64,000 nt of DNA from an uncultured Ruminococcus sp. (GTDB taxonomy: Bacteria > Bacillota > Clostridia > Oscillospirales > Ruminococcaceae). The notes beneath the pieces are model-generated. The model was not told the DNA's origin. It did not search any database and saw only the letters and a list, made by a program, of their open reading frames with translations. This document shows positions 1 through 8,202 of the stretch, piece after piece (the stretch's first letter is position 1; every line of letters begins with the position of its first letter). The stretch is taken from positions 1 through 64,000 of the forward strand of contig UQDR01000003.1 of NCBI GenBank assembly GCA_900539835.1, read 5' to 3'. Position numbers and translations under genes: made by a program.

Positions 1-78
1 AAGTAACAAACTTCACGAAAATAGATTATATATCACATTAATATATATTCAAAATATTGTTAATATATGAAATTTGCG

Positions 79-104
79 GACAAGTCAGGAGCTTGTCTTT
101 TTTT
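79..104 (+). terminator. Intrinsic terminator-like hairpin
   Basis: A short stem (GACAAG / CTTGTC) is followed directly by a run of seven T on the plus strand. It probably ends a transcript of the mobile element that starts left of the window. Confidence 0.5.
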
Positions 105-190
105 ATTGAAAAAGTGATACAAAACTGTTCTGATTAAGTAAGACATTGCATAGAGTATTAATGTATAAAGAAAAATGCTTAAAAGTTGCT

Positions 191-298
191 TTCTTGCTTG
201 TTTCGGGACATAATGACATGGAGTGGTCTCGGCTGTTTGCACCCGAGACCACTCCATGTCATCATGTATAAATATATACTAATTAAAACAAGCAAGAA
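191..298. repeat. Nested long inverted repeat, candidate oriT or replication origin
   Basis: An inner perfect 20-bp stem (213-232 with 243-262) encloses a 10-base loop. An outer perfect 13-bp pair (191-203 with 286-298) brackets it. No T run follows, so it does not look like a terminator. It lies directly upstream of the Replic_Relax gene and the coupling ATPase of the mobile element, where a nicking or replication origin is plausible. The function is inference. Confidence 0.6.
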
Positions 299-365
299 TA
301 CATAAGATAAAAAATATATAAGACAAGAAAGAGTGATTAGAATAAATAAGTAAAGCAGTGAGTGT

Positions 366-1001
366 GTGAGTAGTAAGGGATTTAGATTTGTTGATAGAGA
401 TTATACGATATTAAGAGAGATAGACCGTTGGCGAGTAATTACAGGAAAGCAGATATGCAAAGTAACAGGATTTTCAGGACAAAGAGCATGTGACAGAAGA
501 TTAAAAAAGCTGATTGAAGCAGAATACATAAGGCGAAATAAATATTTGTACGGATTTCCCGGTATATACAGCCTGACTAATACAGGCAAAAAATTAATAC
601 AAGCTCCCAGTTCAACAACGAAAATAAGGGTAGAGCAGATTATACATGACAGCTATGTAACAGACACAGCAATATACATATGCGGAAAATATCAAATTCC
701 ATTTGAAGATATTACAACAGAAAAGCAGTTACACAGACTTGACGGATTTTCAAACCGAAAGCACAGACCCGATTTTATATTTTCTAAAAATGAAAAAGTA
801 TCTTGCGTTGAAGTAGAACTCACAATGAAAGCAAAAGTTAGATTTGAGAAAAACATTAAATCTAATTTTGAAAATTATGATAGTCAAATATGGGTCGTTC
901 CTGATTTAAAAAGCAGTATAGCTAAAACACTAATTGAAAATCAATCAATATACCCTGATATTTTAATACTATCTTTAGATGAGGTGAAAGCAGATGAATA
1001 A
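366..1001 (+). CDS. Replic_Relax-type (replication-relaxation) family protein of a mobile element
   Basis: The 211-residue protein starts at a GTG codon. The first 70 residues look like a winged helix (DYTILREIDRWRVITGKQI). The C-terminal half has a PD-(D/E)XK-nuclease-like pattern: RPDFIF, then VEVELTMKAK. This layout matches the Replic_Relax family of plasmids and integrative elements, thought to act on DNA at the element's origin. It ends in a GATGAATAA overlap with the ATG of the next reading frame and precedes a VirD4-like ATPase, as expected for a mobilisation module. The family call is from motifs; nicking activity is not shown. No classical HUH relaxase is visible. Confidence 0.7.
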   Translation: MSSKGFRFVDRDYTILREIDRWRVITGKQICKVTGFSGQRACDRRLKKLIEAEYIRRNKYLYGFPGIYSLTNTGKKLIQAPSSTTKIRVEQIIHDSYVTDTAIYICGKYQIPFEDITTEKQLHRLDGFSNRKHRPDFIFSKNEKVSCVEVELTMKAKVRFEKNIKSNFENYDSQIWVVPDLKSSIAKTLIENQSIYPDILILSLDEVKADE

Positions 1002-1090
1002 TTTTTTAAAATTTATTTGGGAACGGATTTAAACAGCATGGCAACTTAATTCTATTAATCTGTATTGCCATTGCAAGTTTAATTATTTTA

Positions 1091-2404
1091 TTGGAAACTA
1101 AAAAAATGCACATATTAAGAAAGCATTTTAATTTTTGGAAAGAGTTGAAGCGTTTGCATAAAAAACAAAAATTCCCGAAACCGAATAGGGAAAACGGTAC
1201 ATTTATAGGTTATCATCATAAGAAAGAAGTATATGTTTCAGACAACTGCAAGCATTGTTTTGTGTGCGGAACTACAGGAAGCGGAAAAACCGTTGCACTT
1301 GCGAATTTTATCAAGCACGCAACAGACAAGAGATTTCCTGTTTTGCTTGTTGACGGAAAAGGTGATTTAGGGTCAGGTTCTTTGCTTGAAATTACGAAAC
1401 AATTTGCAGTAAATCAAAAGGTATATATAATTAATCTTTCAGACCCTTTTCATTCTCACAAATATAACCCGTTCAGAAATGCAAGTCCGACTATATGCAA
1501 AGATATGCTTATTAATTTAACCGACTGGAGCGAAGAACATTACAAGCTAAATACAGAACGTTACTTGCAAAGACTTGTTATTTTATTAGAACAAGCAAAT
1601 ATCCCATTATCTTTAAAAACTATTATCAGATATATACCTGTTGAGAACTTCAACAAATTAAGTTTGGAACTTGTAAAGGCAGAGATTATATCTAAACAGG
1701 AACACAGTTTTAATATAGAAATATCCAAAGCGTGCGGTAAAATTGCAGAAAGTGCGTGTGCACGTTTTAGTACCATTGCAGAAAGCGAACTGGGGATATT
1801 ATTTGATGAAAACGGTATTGACATATACACAGCGATACAGGAAAATGCAATTGTTTTGTTTATTTTAAATCCTTTGCTTTATCCTGAAATATCTCCGCTA
1901 ATGGGCAGACTGATTTTAATTGACGCTAAAAAGGCGGTCAGCAAATGTTTCGGTACAGATTTAGAGAGAGCCTTTTTCATTTTTGATGAGATTAATACAT
2001 ATGCTTCAACTGCTTTGATTGATTTAATCAACAAGTCAAGAAGTGCAAACATAACTTCTGTGCTTGCAACTCAAAGTTTATCTGACCTTGATTTCTCCTG
2101 TGGTGAAGCCTTTAAGGAACAGGTAATTGAGAACATAAACAATTATATAATACTAAGACAAAATAGTGCTGTTAATGCTGAACATTGGGCAAATATTTTA
2201 GGAACGAGAGAAACTATAGAAGTAACATACCAAATTGAACAACAGGCAAGAAACACAAACACAACAGGCTTAGGCTCGGCAAGACGAGTACGAGAATTCC
2301 TTTATCACCCTGACGATATAAAGGCACTTAAAACAGGAAAAGGCTTTTTCTTATCGAGAGATGATAACATACATTGTTCTTTAAACATAAACAAACCATT
2401 TTAA
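1091..2404 (+). CDS. VirD4/TraG-like type IV coupling ATPase, N-terminus frameshifted
   Basis: This 437-residue open frame carries a Walker A GTTGSGKT at about residues 60-67, a Walker B FFIFDE near residue 300, and the TraG/TraM-recognition pattern (SRSANITSVLATQSL). It would pump the nicked element DNA toward a conjugation channel. The frame opens at a TTG without a ribosome site. A GAGGTG site (981-986) instead serves an ATG at 994 that reads MNNFLKFIWER before going out of frame. The present frame, read upstream of the TTG, encodes a hydrophobic stretch (LILLICIAIASLIILL). One extra base near 1027 would account for this, so the membrane anchor is probably lost or the base is an error. Confidence 0.8.
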   Translation: METKKMHILRKHFNFWKELKRLHKKQKFPKPNRENGTFIGYHHKKEVYVSDNCKHCFVCGTTGSGKTVALANFIKHATDKRFPVLLVDGKGDLGSGSLLEITKQFAVNQKVYIINLSDPFHSHKYNPFRNASPTICKDMLINLTDWSEEHYKLNTERYLQRLVILLEQANIPLSLKTIIRYIPVENFNKLSLELVKAEIISKQEHSFNIEISKACGKIAESACARFSTIAESELGILFDENGIDIYTAIQENAIVLFILNPLLYPEISPLMGRLILIDAKKAVSKCFGTDLERAFFIFDEINTYASTALIDLINKSRSANITSVLATQSLSDLDFSCGEAFKEQVIENINNYIILRQNSAVNAEHWANILGTRETIEVTYQIEQQARNTNTTGLGSARRVREFLYHPDDIKALKTGKGFFLSRDDNIHCSLNINKPF

Positions 2405-2417
2405 TGAGGTGTTTTAA

Positions 2418-3299
2418 TTGGAGTGGAAAGACTTAAAATACATATTAATAAAATACATTAAAATCCTAAGAGCAAATTATCTATATGTAATTTGGGGTAT
2501 CATTAATTTTTACATTGCATTTTTAATTTTAGGTGCAAATGCTTCTGTATTTTTTGTATGCTTGTCATTTTCTTTTATATCGTTAAAAATTGCCTTGTCA
2601 CCTTTAGGAGAAGAAATACTAAGAATAATAAACGGTGTTCGTTCTCTTGAAACAAGACGGGAAAAGGATTATTTAATACCGCTTTTTGAAGAAATATATG
2701 ACGAAGTAAAAGAGGAATACCCAAATCTACAGCACATAGAAATTTGTATAATGGATACTCTTACTGTCAATGCATTAGCATTAGGAAATCACACTATTGC
2801 AGTTACAAGAGGGGCGATTGAAACATTTACAGAAGATGAGTTGAAAGGAATTATACTGCACGAATTCGGTCACATTATACACGGTGATACTAAGGCAATG
2901 TTATTAAATATGATAGGCAACGGGATTTTTTCAATAGGTATTATTATTGTAAAAATATTTTTGCTTTTCTTTGACTTAGCAATGCTTTCGTTCCACAAAA
3001 ATTCACATGGATTAACATATGTTTTTATTGTTCTGATACGCTTTATTTTATCATTATCGTTACTTGCTTTCACATTTACAGGAAGTGTCATTCTTTCAAT
3101 TAACAGCAGAAAAAATGAATACAGTGCAGACAGCTTTGCTAATGAAATAGGTTATGGGGAAGATTTAATCAATGCGTTATATTTACTACAAAAAATGAGC
3201 CTTGGCGAAAATATGAAACTTATTGAGAAAATGCAGTCAAGTCACCCTCACATTGCTAAACGTATTGGAAGATTAGAAGCACTTGAAACAGACGGATAA
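2418..3299 (+). CDS. Membrane M48 (HtpX-like) metallopeptidase
   Basis: The 293-residue protein starts at TTG behind a GAGGTG site (2406-2411). Zinc-peptidase motif HEFGH lies at about residues 148-152, with a downstream NEYSADSFANE segment supplying the third ligand. Hydrophobic segments lie near residues 20-55, 165-190 and 195-225. It follows the coupling ATPase by 13 bases and is probably co-transcribed. HtpX-type peptidases normally clear damaged membrane proteins; why one travels in a transfer module is unknown. Family confidence is high, the role in the element is inference. Confidence 0.85.
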   Translation: MEWKDLKYILIKYIKILRANYLYVIWGIINFYIAFLILGANASVFFVCLSFSFISLKIALSPLGEEILRIINGVRSLETRREKDYLIPLFEEIYDEVKEEYPNLQHIEICIMDTLTVNALALGNHTIAVTRGAIETFTEDELKGIILHEFGHIIHGDTKAMLLNMIGNGIFSIGIIIVKIFLLFFDLAMLSFHKNSHGLTYVFIVLIRFILSLSLLAFTFTGSVILSINSRKNEYSADSFANEIGYGEDLINALYLLQKMSLGENMKLIEKMQSSHPHIAKRIGRLEALETDG

Positions 3300-3335
3300 C
3301 CACACTATCCCTTAACCGCCTTAATGAACAAAATT

Positions 3336-3395
3336 GCAGACATAAGAAAAAACAGACTGTGTTTAATTAAACATGGTCTGTTTTTCGCTGTCTGC
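3336..3395 (+). terminator. Stem-loop downstream of the M48 peptidase gene
   Basis: The arms AAAAACAGAC (3348-3357) and GTCTGTTTTT (3376-3385) pair, and an outer GCAGAC/GTCTGC pair closes the structure. A T run lies within the right arm. It probably terminates the mobilisation operon. Confidence 0.55.
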
Positions 3396-3484
3396 ATATA
3401 TTACCTTTGGTGGTTGGGGTAAGTATACAGAAAATTTCATATAGCAATTATTTCACTCATAAAATGATAAAGAGGTGAGTGCTT

Positions 3485-3618
3485 ATGTCAGAAAAATCTG
3501 TTAAGTGTTGTAAAAGTTATTTTAAGACAAAAAAGAAAGAAAAACTTTATATAACGAAAAATGGGTAGAGTTAATTAATAACTGTGAAAAAAATATTGTT
3601 CGACAGAAAGTTATTTAA
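3485..3618 (+). pseudogene. Broken small gene ahead of the recombinase
   Basis: A GAGGTG site (3472-3477) precedes an ATG at 3485. That frame stops after 27 residues (to 3568). A second frame continues from about 3553 to 3618 as NEKWVELINNCEKNIVRQKVI and looks coding. The two halves together suggest one protein of about 44 residues interrupted by a frameshift. Its charged, tryptophan-containing tail resembles small accessory proteins I associate with recombinases of Clostridia elements. That likeness is from memory and weak. Confidence 0.35.
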
Positions 3619-3666
3619 ATTTATTTACATTGTCAACTTTTTCGTATATAATATAAATAGCGAAGA

Positions 3667-3700
3667 GTTGATTATCTCTTGTGAGAGGAGAGTAATTAAC
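3667..3700 (+). promoter_or_regulatory. Hairpin over the recombinase ribosome-binding site
   Basis: GTTGATTA (3667-3674) pairs with TAATTAAC (3693-3700), with one G-U pair. The AGAGGAGAG ribosome site lies between the arms, immediately before the ATG at 3702. The structure could limit recombinase translation; this is inference. Confidence 0.35.
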
Positions 3701-3701
3701 T

Positions 3702-5255
3702 ATGAAAGTAGCAATATATCCACGTCTGTCAGAGGAGGATAAAAATAAAAAAAATGATACAGACGAAAGTGAAAGCATTCAAAACCAAAAGTCTATGTTA
3801 ATTGAGTATGCTATTAATCAAGGCTGGGAGATATATGACATTTATACCGATGAGGACTATACTGGAGCTGACAGAAACAGACCCGAGTTCAATCGTTTAT
3901 TAAGAGATGCAGAAGCACGAAAATTTGATATTGTGCTTTGCAAAACACAGTCAAGATTTACAAGAGAACTTGAATTAGTGGAGAAATATATTCACGGTCT
4001 TTTTCCTATTTGGGGAATTCGTTTTGTCAGCATTGTTGACCATGCTGACACCAGTATAAAAGGAAATAAAAAAGCAAGACAAATTAACGGATTGATTAAT
4101 GAATGGTACTTAGAAGATTTATCAGAAAACATAAAAAGTGTTTTTAACAACAAGAGAAAAAACGGTGTACATATTGGTGCGTTTGCTTTATACGGTTATG
4201 TAAAAGACCCTGAACGTAAAGGACATTTGATAATTGATGAAGAAGCCGCCAAAGTCGTAAGGGAAGTTTTTACTTTGTTTTCTCAGGGATATGGAAAAAT
4301 GACTATTGCCCGTATACTAAATGACAGAGGAATTCCAAATCCAACTGAGTACAAAAGGCAAAAGGGCTTACGTTACAAACAGGCAAAATCAAAATCAAGT
4401 ACCCTTTGGAAATACTTTGCCATATCTAATATGCTGAAAAATGAAATATATATCGGTAATATGGTTCAAGGCAAATATGGAAGCGTTTCATATAAGACCA
4501 AACAAAATAAACCACGACCTAAAGAAGAATGGTTCAGAGTAGAGAATACCCATGAAGCAATTATTGAACGTGACTTATGGGACAGAGTTCAAGAGTTGTT
4601 AAAAGAAAAAAGCAAACCGTTTTCCAACGGACAAATCGGTCTTTTTGCTCGAAAAGTACGATGTATGCACTGCGGTTATATCTTGCGTTCCTGTAAATCC
4701 GGCAATACACACTATTTGCAGTGTCCTACAAGACATGTTTCAAAAGAAGCCTGCGAGGGCAGTATGATTAGCGTTGATGTTCTTGAAAGAATAGTATTAA
4801 AAGAATTAAACGAATTGTCAGCTAAATATATGGACAAAAATTTCATTGCAGAGCATTCAGAATTCAATAATAGGATAGACAAGCAAATAGAAGATAACGA
4901 AAGTCTTATTATTGAATATCAACGAAAAAGTCAAGAATGTTCAGACGGAATTAAAGGTCTGTATTTAGATAAGGTAAAAGGTCTTATAACAGAAGATGTT
5001 TTTATTGATTTGACAAAAGACTTGCACGCTGATAAAAACCGTACAGACGAAATGATATTAAATCTGTCAGAGCAAATAGAAGAACTTAAACAAAAGTTAT
5101 TATGTGCCGATAAAAAAGAAGAACGCATAAAACAATACACCAATGTTGAAAAATTAACCCGAGAAATCGTTGACATAATGATAGATTATATCGAAGTCGG
5201 CAAACGAATTCCGGGAACAAAAGAAAGACCGGTTAATATTTACTGGAACTTCTGA
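3702..5255 (+). CDS. Large serine recombinase (integrase) of the mobile element
   Basis: The 517-residue protein starts with a resolvase domain: YPRLS with catalytic Ser10, then QSRFTRE. A Recombinase domain follows at about 160-300 (YGYVKDPERKGHLIIDEEAA), then a zinc ribbon with Cys321, Cys324, Cys341 and Cys351, and a charged coiled-coil tail. This is the layout of phiC31/TndX-like integrases that insert and excise elements without a tyrosine nucleophile. The gene ends about 60 bases before the CotJC fragment, so the right attachment junction lies at about 5256-5325. The element probably recombines into and out of cotJC. Excision at sporulation is possible but unproven. Confidence 0.92.
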   Translation: MKVAIYPRLSEEDKNKKNDTDESESIQNQKSMLIEYAINQGWEIYDIYTDEDYTGADRNRPEFNRLLRDAEARKFDIVLCKTQSRFTRELELVEKYIHGLFPIWGIRFVSIVDHADTSIKGNKKARQINGLINEWYLEDLSENIKSVFNNKRKNGVHIGAFALYGYVKDPERKGHLIIDEEAAKVVREVFTLFSQGYGKMTIARILNDRGIPNPTEYKRQKGLRYKQAKSKSSTLWKYFAISNMLKNEIYIGNMVQGKYGSVSYKTKQNKPRPKEEWFRVENTHEAIIERDLWDRVQELLKEKSKPFSNGQIGLFARKVRCMHCGYILRSCKSGNTHYLQCPTRHVSKEACEGSMISVDVLERIVLKELNELSAKYMDKNFIAEHSEFNNRIDKQIEDNESLIIEYQRKSQECSDGIKGLYLDKVKGLITEDVFIDLTKDLHADKNRTDEMILNLSEQIEELKQKLLCADKKEERIKQYTNVEKLTREIVDIMIDYIEVGKRIPGTKERPVNIYWNF

Positions 5256-5325
5256 AAGTGCCGTAAAATCGGGATTTTAAGAATTTATACAGTAAAAAAA
5301 TATTGAATTTGGAAAATCGTGGCAG
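5256..5325. other. Probable right attachment junction (attR) of the integrated element
   Basis: Element sequence after the recombinase stop gives way to CotJC coding sequence at about 5313-5321, where IWKI-VAEQKAR reads from an upstream TGA. The exact crossover cannot be placed because the left junction is outside the window. Serine integrases usually leave only a very short shared core. Confidence 0.55.
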
Positions 5326-5519
5326 AGCAAAAGGCACGCTTAACTTATGATAATATTCTGCGACTGGCAGACGATCCTGATGTGCGTGACCCAATTAAGT
5401 TCTTGAGAGAACGTGAAATCGTTCACTATCAGCGTTTCGGCGAAGGCTTGAGAATGACTCAGGATATGCTTGACGCTAAAAACTTCTATGCTTTCAACCC
5501 AAGCTTTGATAGAAAATAA
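5319..5519 (+). pseudogene. cotJC: C-terminal fragment of spore-coat manganese catalase CotJC, split by the element
   Basis: The frame reads VAEQKARLTYDNILRLADD and ends in KNFYAFNPSFDRK. These match the C-terminal third of CotJC, where AEQKAR and the LREREIVHYQRFGE helix (metal-ligand Glu and His) are typical. A full CotJC is about 200 residues; only 66 are here, with no ribosome site. The frame closes at a TGA at 5304 inside the element. The missing N-terminal part should lie left of the window. If the recombinase excises the element, an intact cotJC could be restored. The family call is from memory of CotJC sequences; the split is inference. Confidence 0.75.
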
Positions 5520-5565
5520 ACGATTTTTTCAAGTGCAAATTAACCCCGAAAATATAATAAAATTA

Positions 5566-5596
5566 TCCCGGATTGCGCAAACACCACAATCCGGGA
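5566..5596 (+). terminator. Terminator after the cotJC fragment
   Basis: TCCCGGATTG (5566-5575) pairs perfectly with CAATCCGGGA (5587-5596). A T-rich stretch follows. It would end the cotJ transcript. Confidence 0.65.
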
Positions 5597-5792
5597 CAAT
5601 TTAGTTTAAACAAATATTAAAATTAATTGATAATCAACTTTTCATATAATGCTTCTATTAAAAAGCTTACGGGTCAAAAGCTGTCATTGCAGTAATTTTG
5701 TATTTTTTACAACGATACATTAAAAAGTATAAATTAAGCATTAATTATCCTAAAAATCAAATAAAATACTTTACACCATGATGAATCGGATT

Positions 5793-6296
5793 TTATTTGA
5801 TCAATTCCATTTCGATACAATTCCAAGTTTCGCCCATACACTTATAACTCTCTGTATTTTCTGATTTTACTTCTTTAAATCCGCAGGATCTATAACATTT
5901 TATGGCTATCGTATTATTTTCAAACACGCCCAATGAAATCTTGCTTACTTTAACGAATTCAAAAGCATATTTGGTCGCTAAAGAAAGCATTTCCTTTCCA
6001 TAGCCTTTTCCACGTTCCTCATTATCAACAATAACAAATCCTAATCGAATTTCATTATAATTATTTTTAGGAAAACGCATTGTTAAATGTCCTACTATAC
6101 CATTGTTATTAAATGCCGTCATACCCCAAATGTTTTCATTCTTCTTATCTCTGTCATAATAAAAATTCATGTCATCGGGAGTAATTGGGTAATTCTCATA
6201 GCGATCTGCGCTCCATTGACGAAAAGCATATTCACTTTTTAACCACTTGGTTATAGTATGAGCATCACAAGACTTGTAAGGTCTTAATCTTAACAC
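5793..6296 (-). CDS. GNAT-family N-acetyltransferase (RimJ/RimL-like)
   Basis: The protein has the acetyl-CoA-binding pattern EERGKGYGKEML followed by GVFENNTIAIKCYRSCGF, typical of GNAT acetyltransferases that modify proteins or small amines. I place the start at a GTG (6296), because AAGGAGG lies nine bases before it. The ATG at 6317 lies upstream of that ribosome site. The gene is 33 bases downstream of radA on the same strand. The substrate is unknown. Confidence 0.85.
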   Translation of the reverse strand: MLRLRPYKSCDAHTITKWLKSEYAFRQWSADRYENYPITPDDMNFYYDRDKKNENIWGMTAFNNNGIVGHLTMRFPKNNYNEIRLGFVIVDNEERGKGYGKEMLSLATKYAFEFVKVSKISLGVFENNTIAIKCYRSCGFKEVKSENTESYKCMGETWNCIEMELIK

Positions 6297-6329
6297 GATG
6301 ATATTCCTCCTTGTCATGCGGCTTGAAAT

Positions 6330-7697
6330 TTATATCTCATTGAATGCGGACTTGATTGACCTTACGCCCACAATTTTCATTGAATATTTAGATATATCTA
6401 CTCCTTTAAGTGAGTGAGCGGGCAATATACACTTTTCAAAGCCCATACGCTGTGCTTCGGAAAGTCTTTGTTCGGTGTGGGATATATTTCTTAGTTCTCC
6501 GCCCAGACCTATCTCTCCGAAAGCGATGGTTTTATCGTTTACCACTTTATCAGTAAGGCTTGAATAAAGCGCTAAAGCTATAGACAAGTCCGCCGCAGGT
6601 TCGTCAAGCTTAAAACCGCCGACGATATTAATATATACATCAAGTCCGCCGAAGAAATAGCCCAGCCTTTTTTCAAGAACTGCAATTATAATAGACATTC
6701 GGTTATAATCAAAGCCGGTACAGGTACGTCTTGGTGCGGAAAATCCGCTTTTTGATACAAGAGCTTGAACCTCTGCCATTATAGGACGGCTGCCCTCCAT
6801 AATACATGCCACACAACAGCCGGAAACATCTGTTGGCCGTCCTGACAACAGCATCATAGATGGGTTTTCCACCTCAACAAGTCCTTTATTAGCCATTTCA
6901 AAAACACCAATTTCATTTGTTGAACCAAAACGGTTTTTTACCGCTCTTAAAATTCTGTATGAAAGATTGCGCTGTCCTTCAAAATATAAAACGCAGTCAA
7001 CTATGTGTTCCATAACCTTTGGTCCTGCGATAGCTCCGTCTTTATTCACATGTCCCACAATAAACATCGGAATTTCTTCGTTCTTTGCTGTACGCATAAA
7101 CATATTTGTACATTCTCTCACCTGAGAAATTGAGCCTTGTGCGGAAGAAATACCGCTGATATTCATTGTTTGAATAGAATCGATAATAACTATTTCAGGC
7201 TTTTCCTTTGAGATTACGCTGCAGATTACTTCGCAGTCGGTTTGTGCGAGAAGATATAGATTTTCATTTTTTACGCCAAGCCTTTGTGCACGAAGCTTAA
7301 TTTGTCTTACAGATTCCTCTCCTGATACATATAAAATCGTATGATCCTCGCCCATATACTCGCAGATTTGCAGAAGCATTGTAGACTTGCCTATACCCGG
7401 TTCACCTCCGAGCAAAACCAAAGATCCTTTTACAAGGCCGCCTCCGAGAACTCTGTCAAGCTCATTTAGTCCGGTTGAATATCTTATTTCATCAAAACTG
7501 GCGTCAACATTGCTTATATTTAAAATAGAATCTGAAATATCTCTGATTGAAACGGAGCTTCCTGAGGCAGTTTTATGCGTTGTTGTCTGACACTCCTCAA
7601 AAGTATTCCATTCACCGCAGTTTGGACATTTGCCATTCCATTTAGATGTTTCATATCCGCATTCTCTGCAAACATATACGCTTTTAACTTTAGCCAT
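6330..7697 (-). CDS. radA: DNA repair ATPase RadA (Sms)
   Basis: The 455-residue protein is full length for RadA. It has an N-terminal zinc finger (Cys10, Cys13, Cys24, Cys27), a RecA-like core with Walker A GGEPGIGKST near residue 100, the signature KNRFGSTNEIGVFEM, and a C-terminal Lon-protease-like domain (GEIGLGGELR). RadA is a helicase acting on recombination intermediates. A TTTTA-flanked hairpin at 7728-7761 lies just upstream of the start. Confidence 0.97.
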   Translation of the reverse strand: MAKVKSVYVCRECGYETSKWNGKCPNCGEWNTFEECQTTTHKTASGSSVSIRDISDSILNISNVDASFDEIRYSTGLNELDRVLGGGLVKGSLVLLGGEPGIGKSTMLLQICEYMGEDHTILYVSGEESVRQIKLRAQRLGVKNENLYLLAQTDCEVICSVISKEKPEIVIIDSIQTMNISGISSAQGSISQVRECTNMFMRTAKNEEIPMFIVGHVNKDGAIAGPKVMEHIVDCVLYFEGQRNLSYRILRAVKNRFGSTNEIGVFEMANKGLVEVENPSMMLLSGRPTDVSGCCVACIMEGSRPIMAEVQALVSKSGFSAPRRTCTGFDYNRMSIIIAVLEKRLGYFFGGLDVYINIVGGFKLDEPAADLSIALALYSSLTDKVVNDKTIAFGEIGLGGELRNISHTEQRLSEAQRMGFEKCILPAHSLKGVDISKYSMKIVGVRSIKSAFNEI

Positions 7698-7727
7698 AAT
7701 AAAACTCCGTTCATATAAAAATAAAAA

Positions 7728-7761
7728 ATCTCAGCGGCGGCATTTAAGCAGCCACTGAGAT
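7728..7761 (-). terminator. Hairpin with minus-strand T run upstream of radA
   Basis: The arms 7728-7741 and 7748-7761 pair with two G-U positions. On the minus strand the stem is followed by a T-rich tract. It probably ends transcription coming from the permease remnant and metY before radA; attenuation of radA is an alternative. Confidence 0.5.
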
Positions 7762-7887
7762 ATTATATTTACCCAAAAATTTCTCTAATTCGCTGCAAAG
7801 CTTTGCTTTATAGCAATTATACCATAACCACAAGTCTATTGCAACGGTGCATTTACATAAAGTAAAAATATATTATTCTGCATTTTT

Positions 7888-8180
7888 TTAAGCTTCATCC
7901 ATTGGTATTTTCTTTATTTTTCTGAAATTCAGTATGCTTACCAAAGCATACAACTCCGATTATTATCATTTCAGGATATATATAAGGAGAGATATAATAT
8001 GGCAGCCAACCGGCAAAGCTTTGAAGCATTGGTTTCCATATTGCCCAAACGCCCTCGGTAAACTTAAAATAATAGAGATTAACGTTACAATGGCAGTTGA
8101 AACGATATACAGCTTTCCGACCTCTCCGTTGCTGTATCCGAGAATCTTTGTCATGGAAATTGACGATGTGTTTTTACACA
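7888..8180 (-). pseudogene. Remnant of an FtsX-family ABC transporter permease C-terminus
   Basis: One frame reads CKNTSSISMTKILGYSNGEV and on through VSTAIVTLISIILSLP. A shifted frame continues as WAIWKPMLQSFAGWLPYYIS, and a third as LNFRKIKKIPMDEA. Joined, these match the last membrane segments and the KIKKIPMDEAL-type tail of FtsX permeases. At least two frameshifts separate them and no N-terminal part or ATPase gene is present. It is a decayed relic downstream of metY. Confidence 0.7.
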
Positions 8181-8202
8181 GCGGCAGTATTTATCAAATA
8201 AA

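Noticed and set aside
60..257. Minus-strand frame over the nested inverted repeat
   Set aside because: It is built from the palindrome and AT-rich flanks, with no ribosome site and no recognisable domain.
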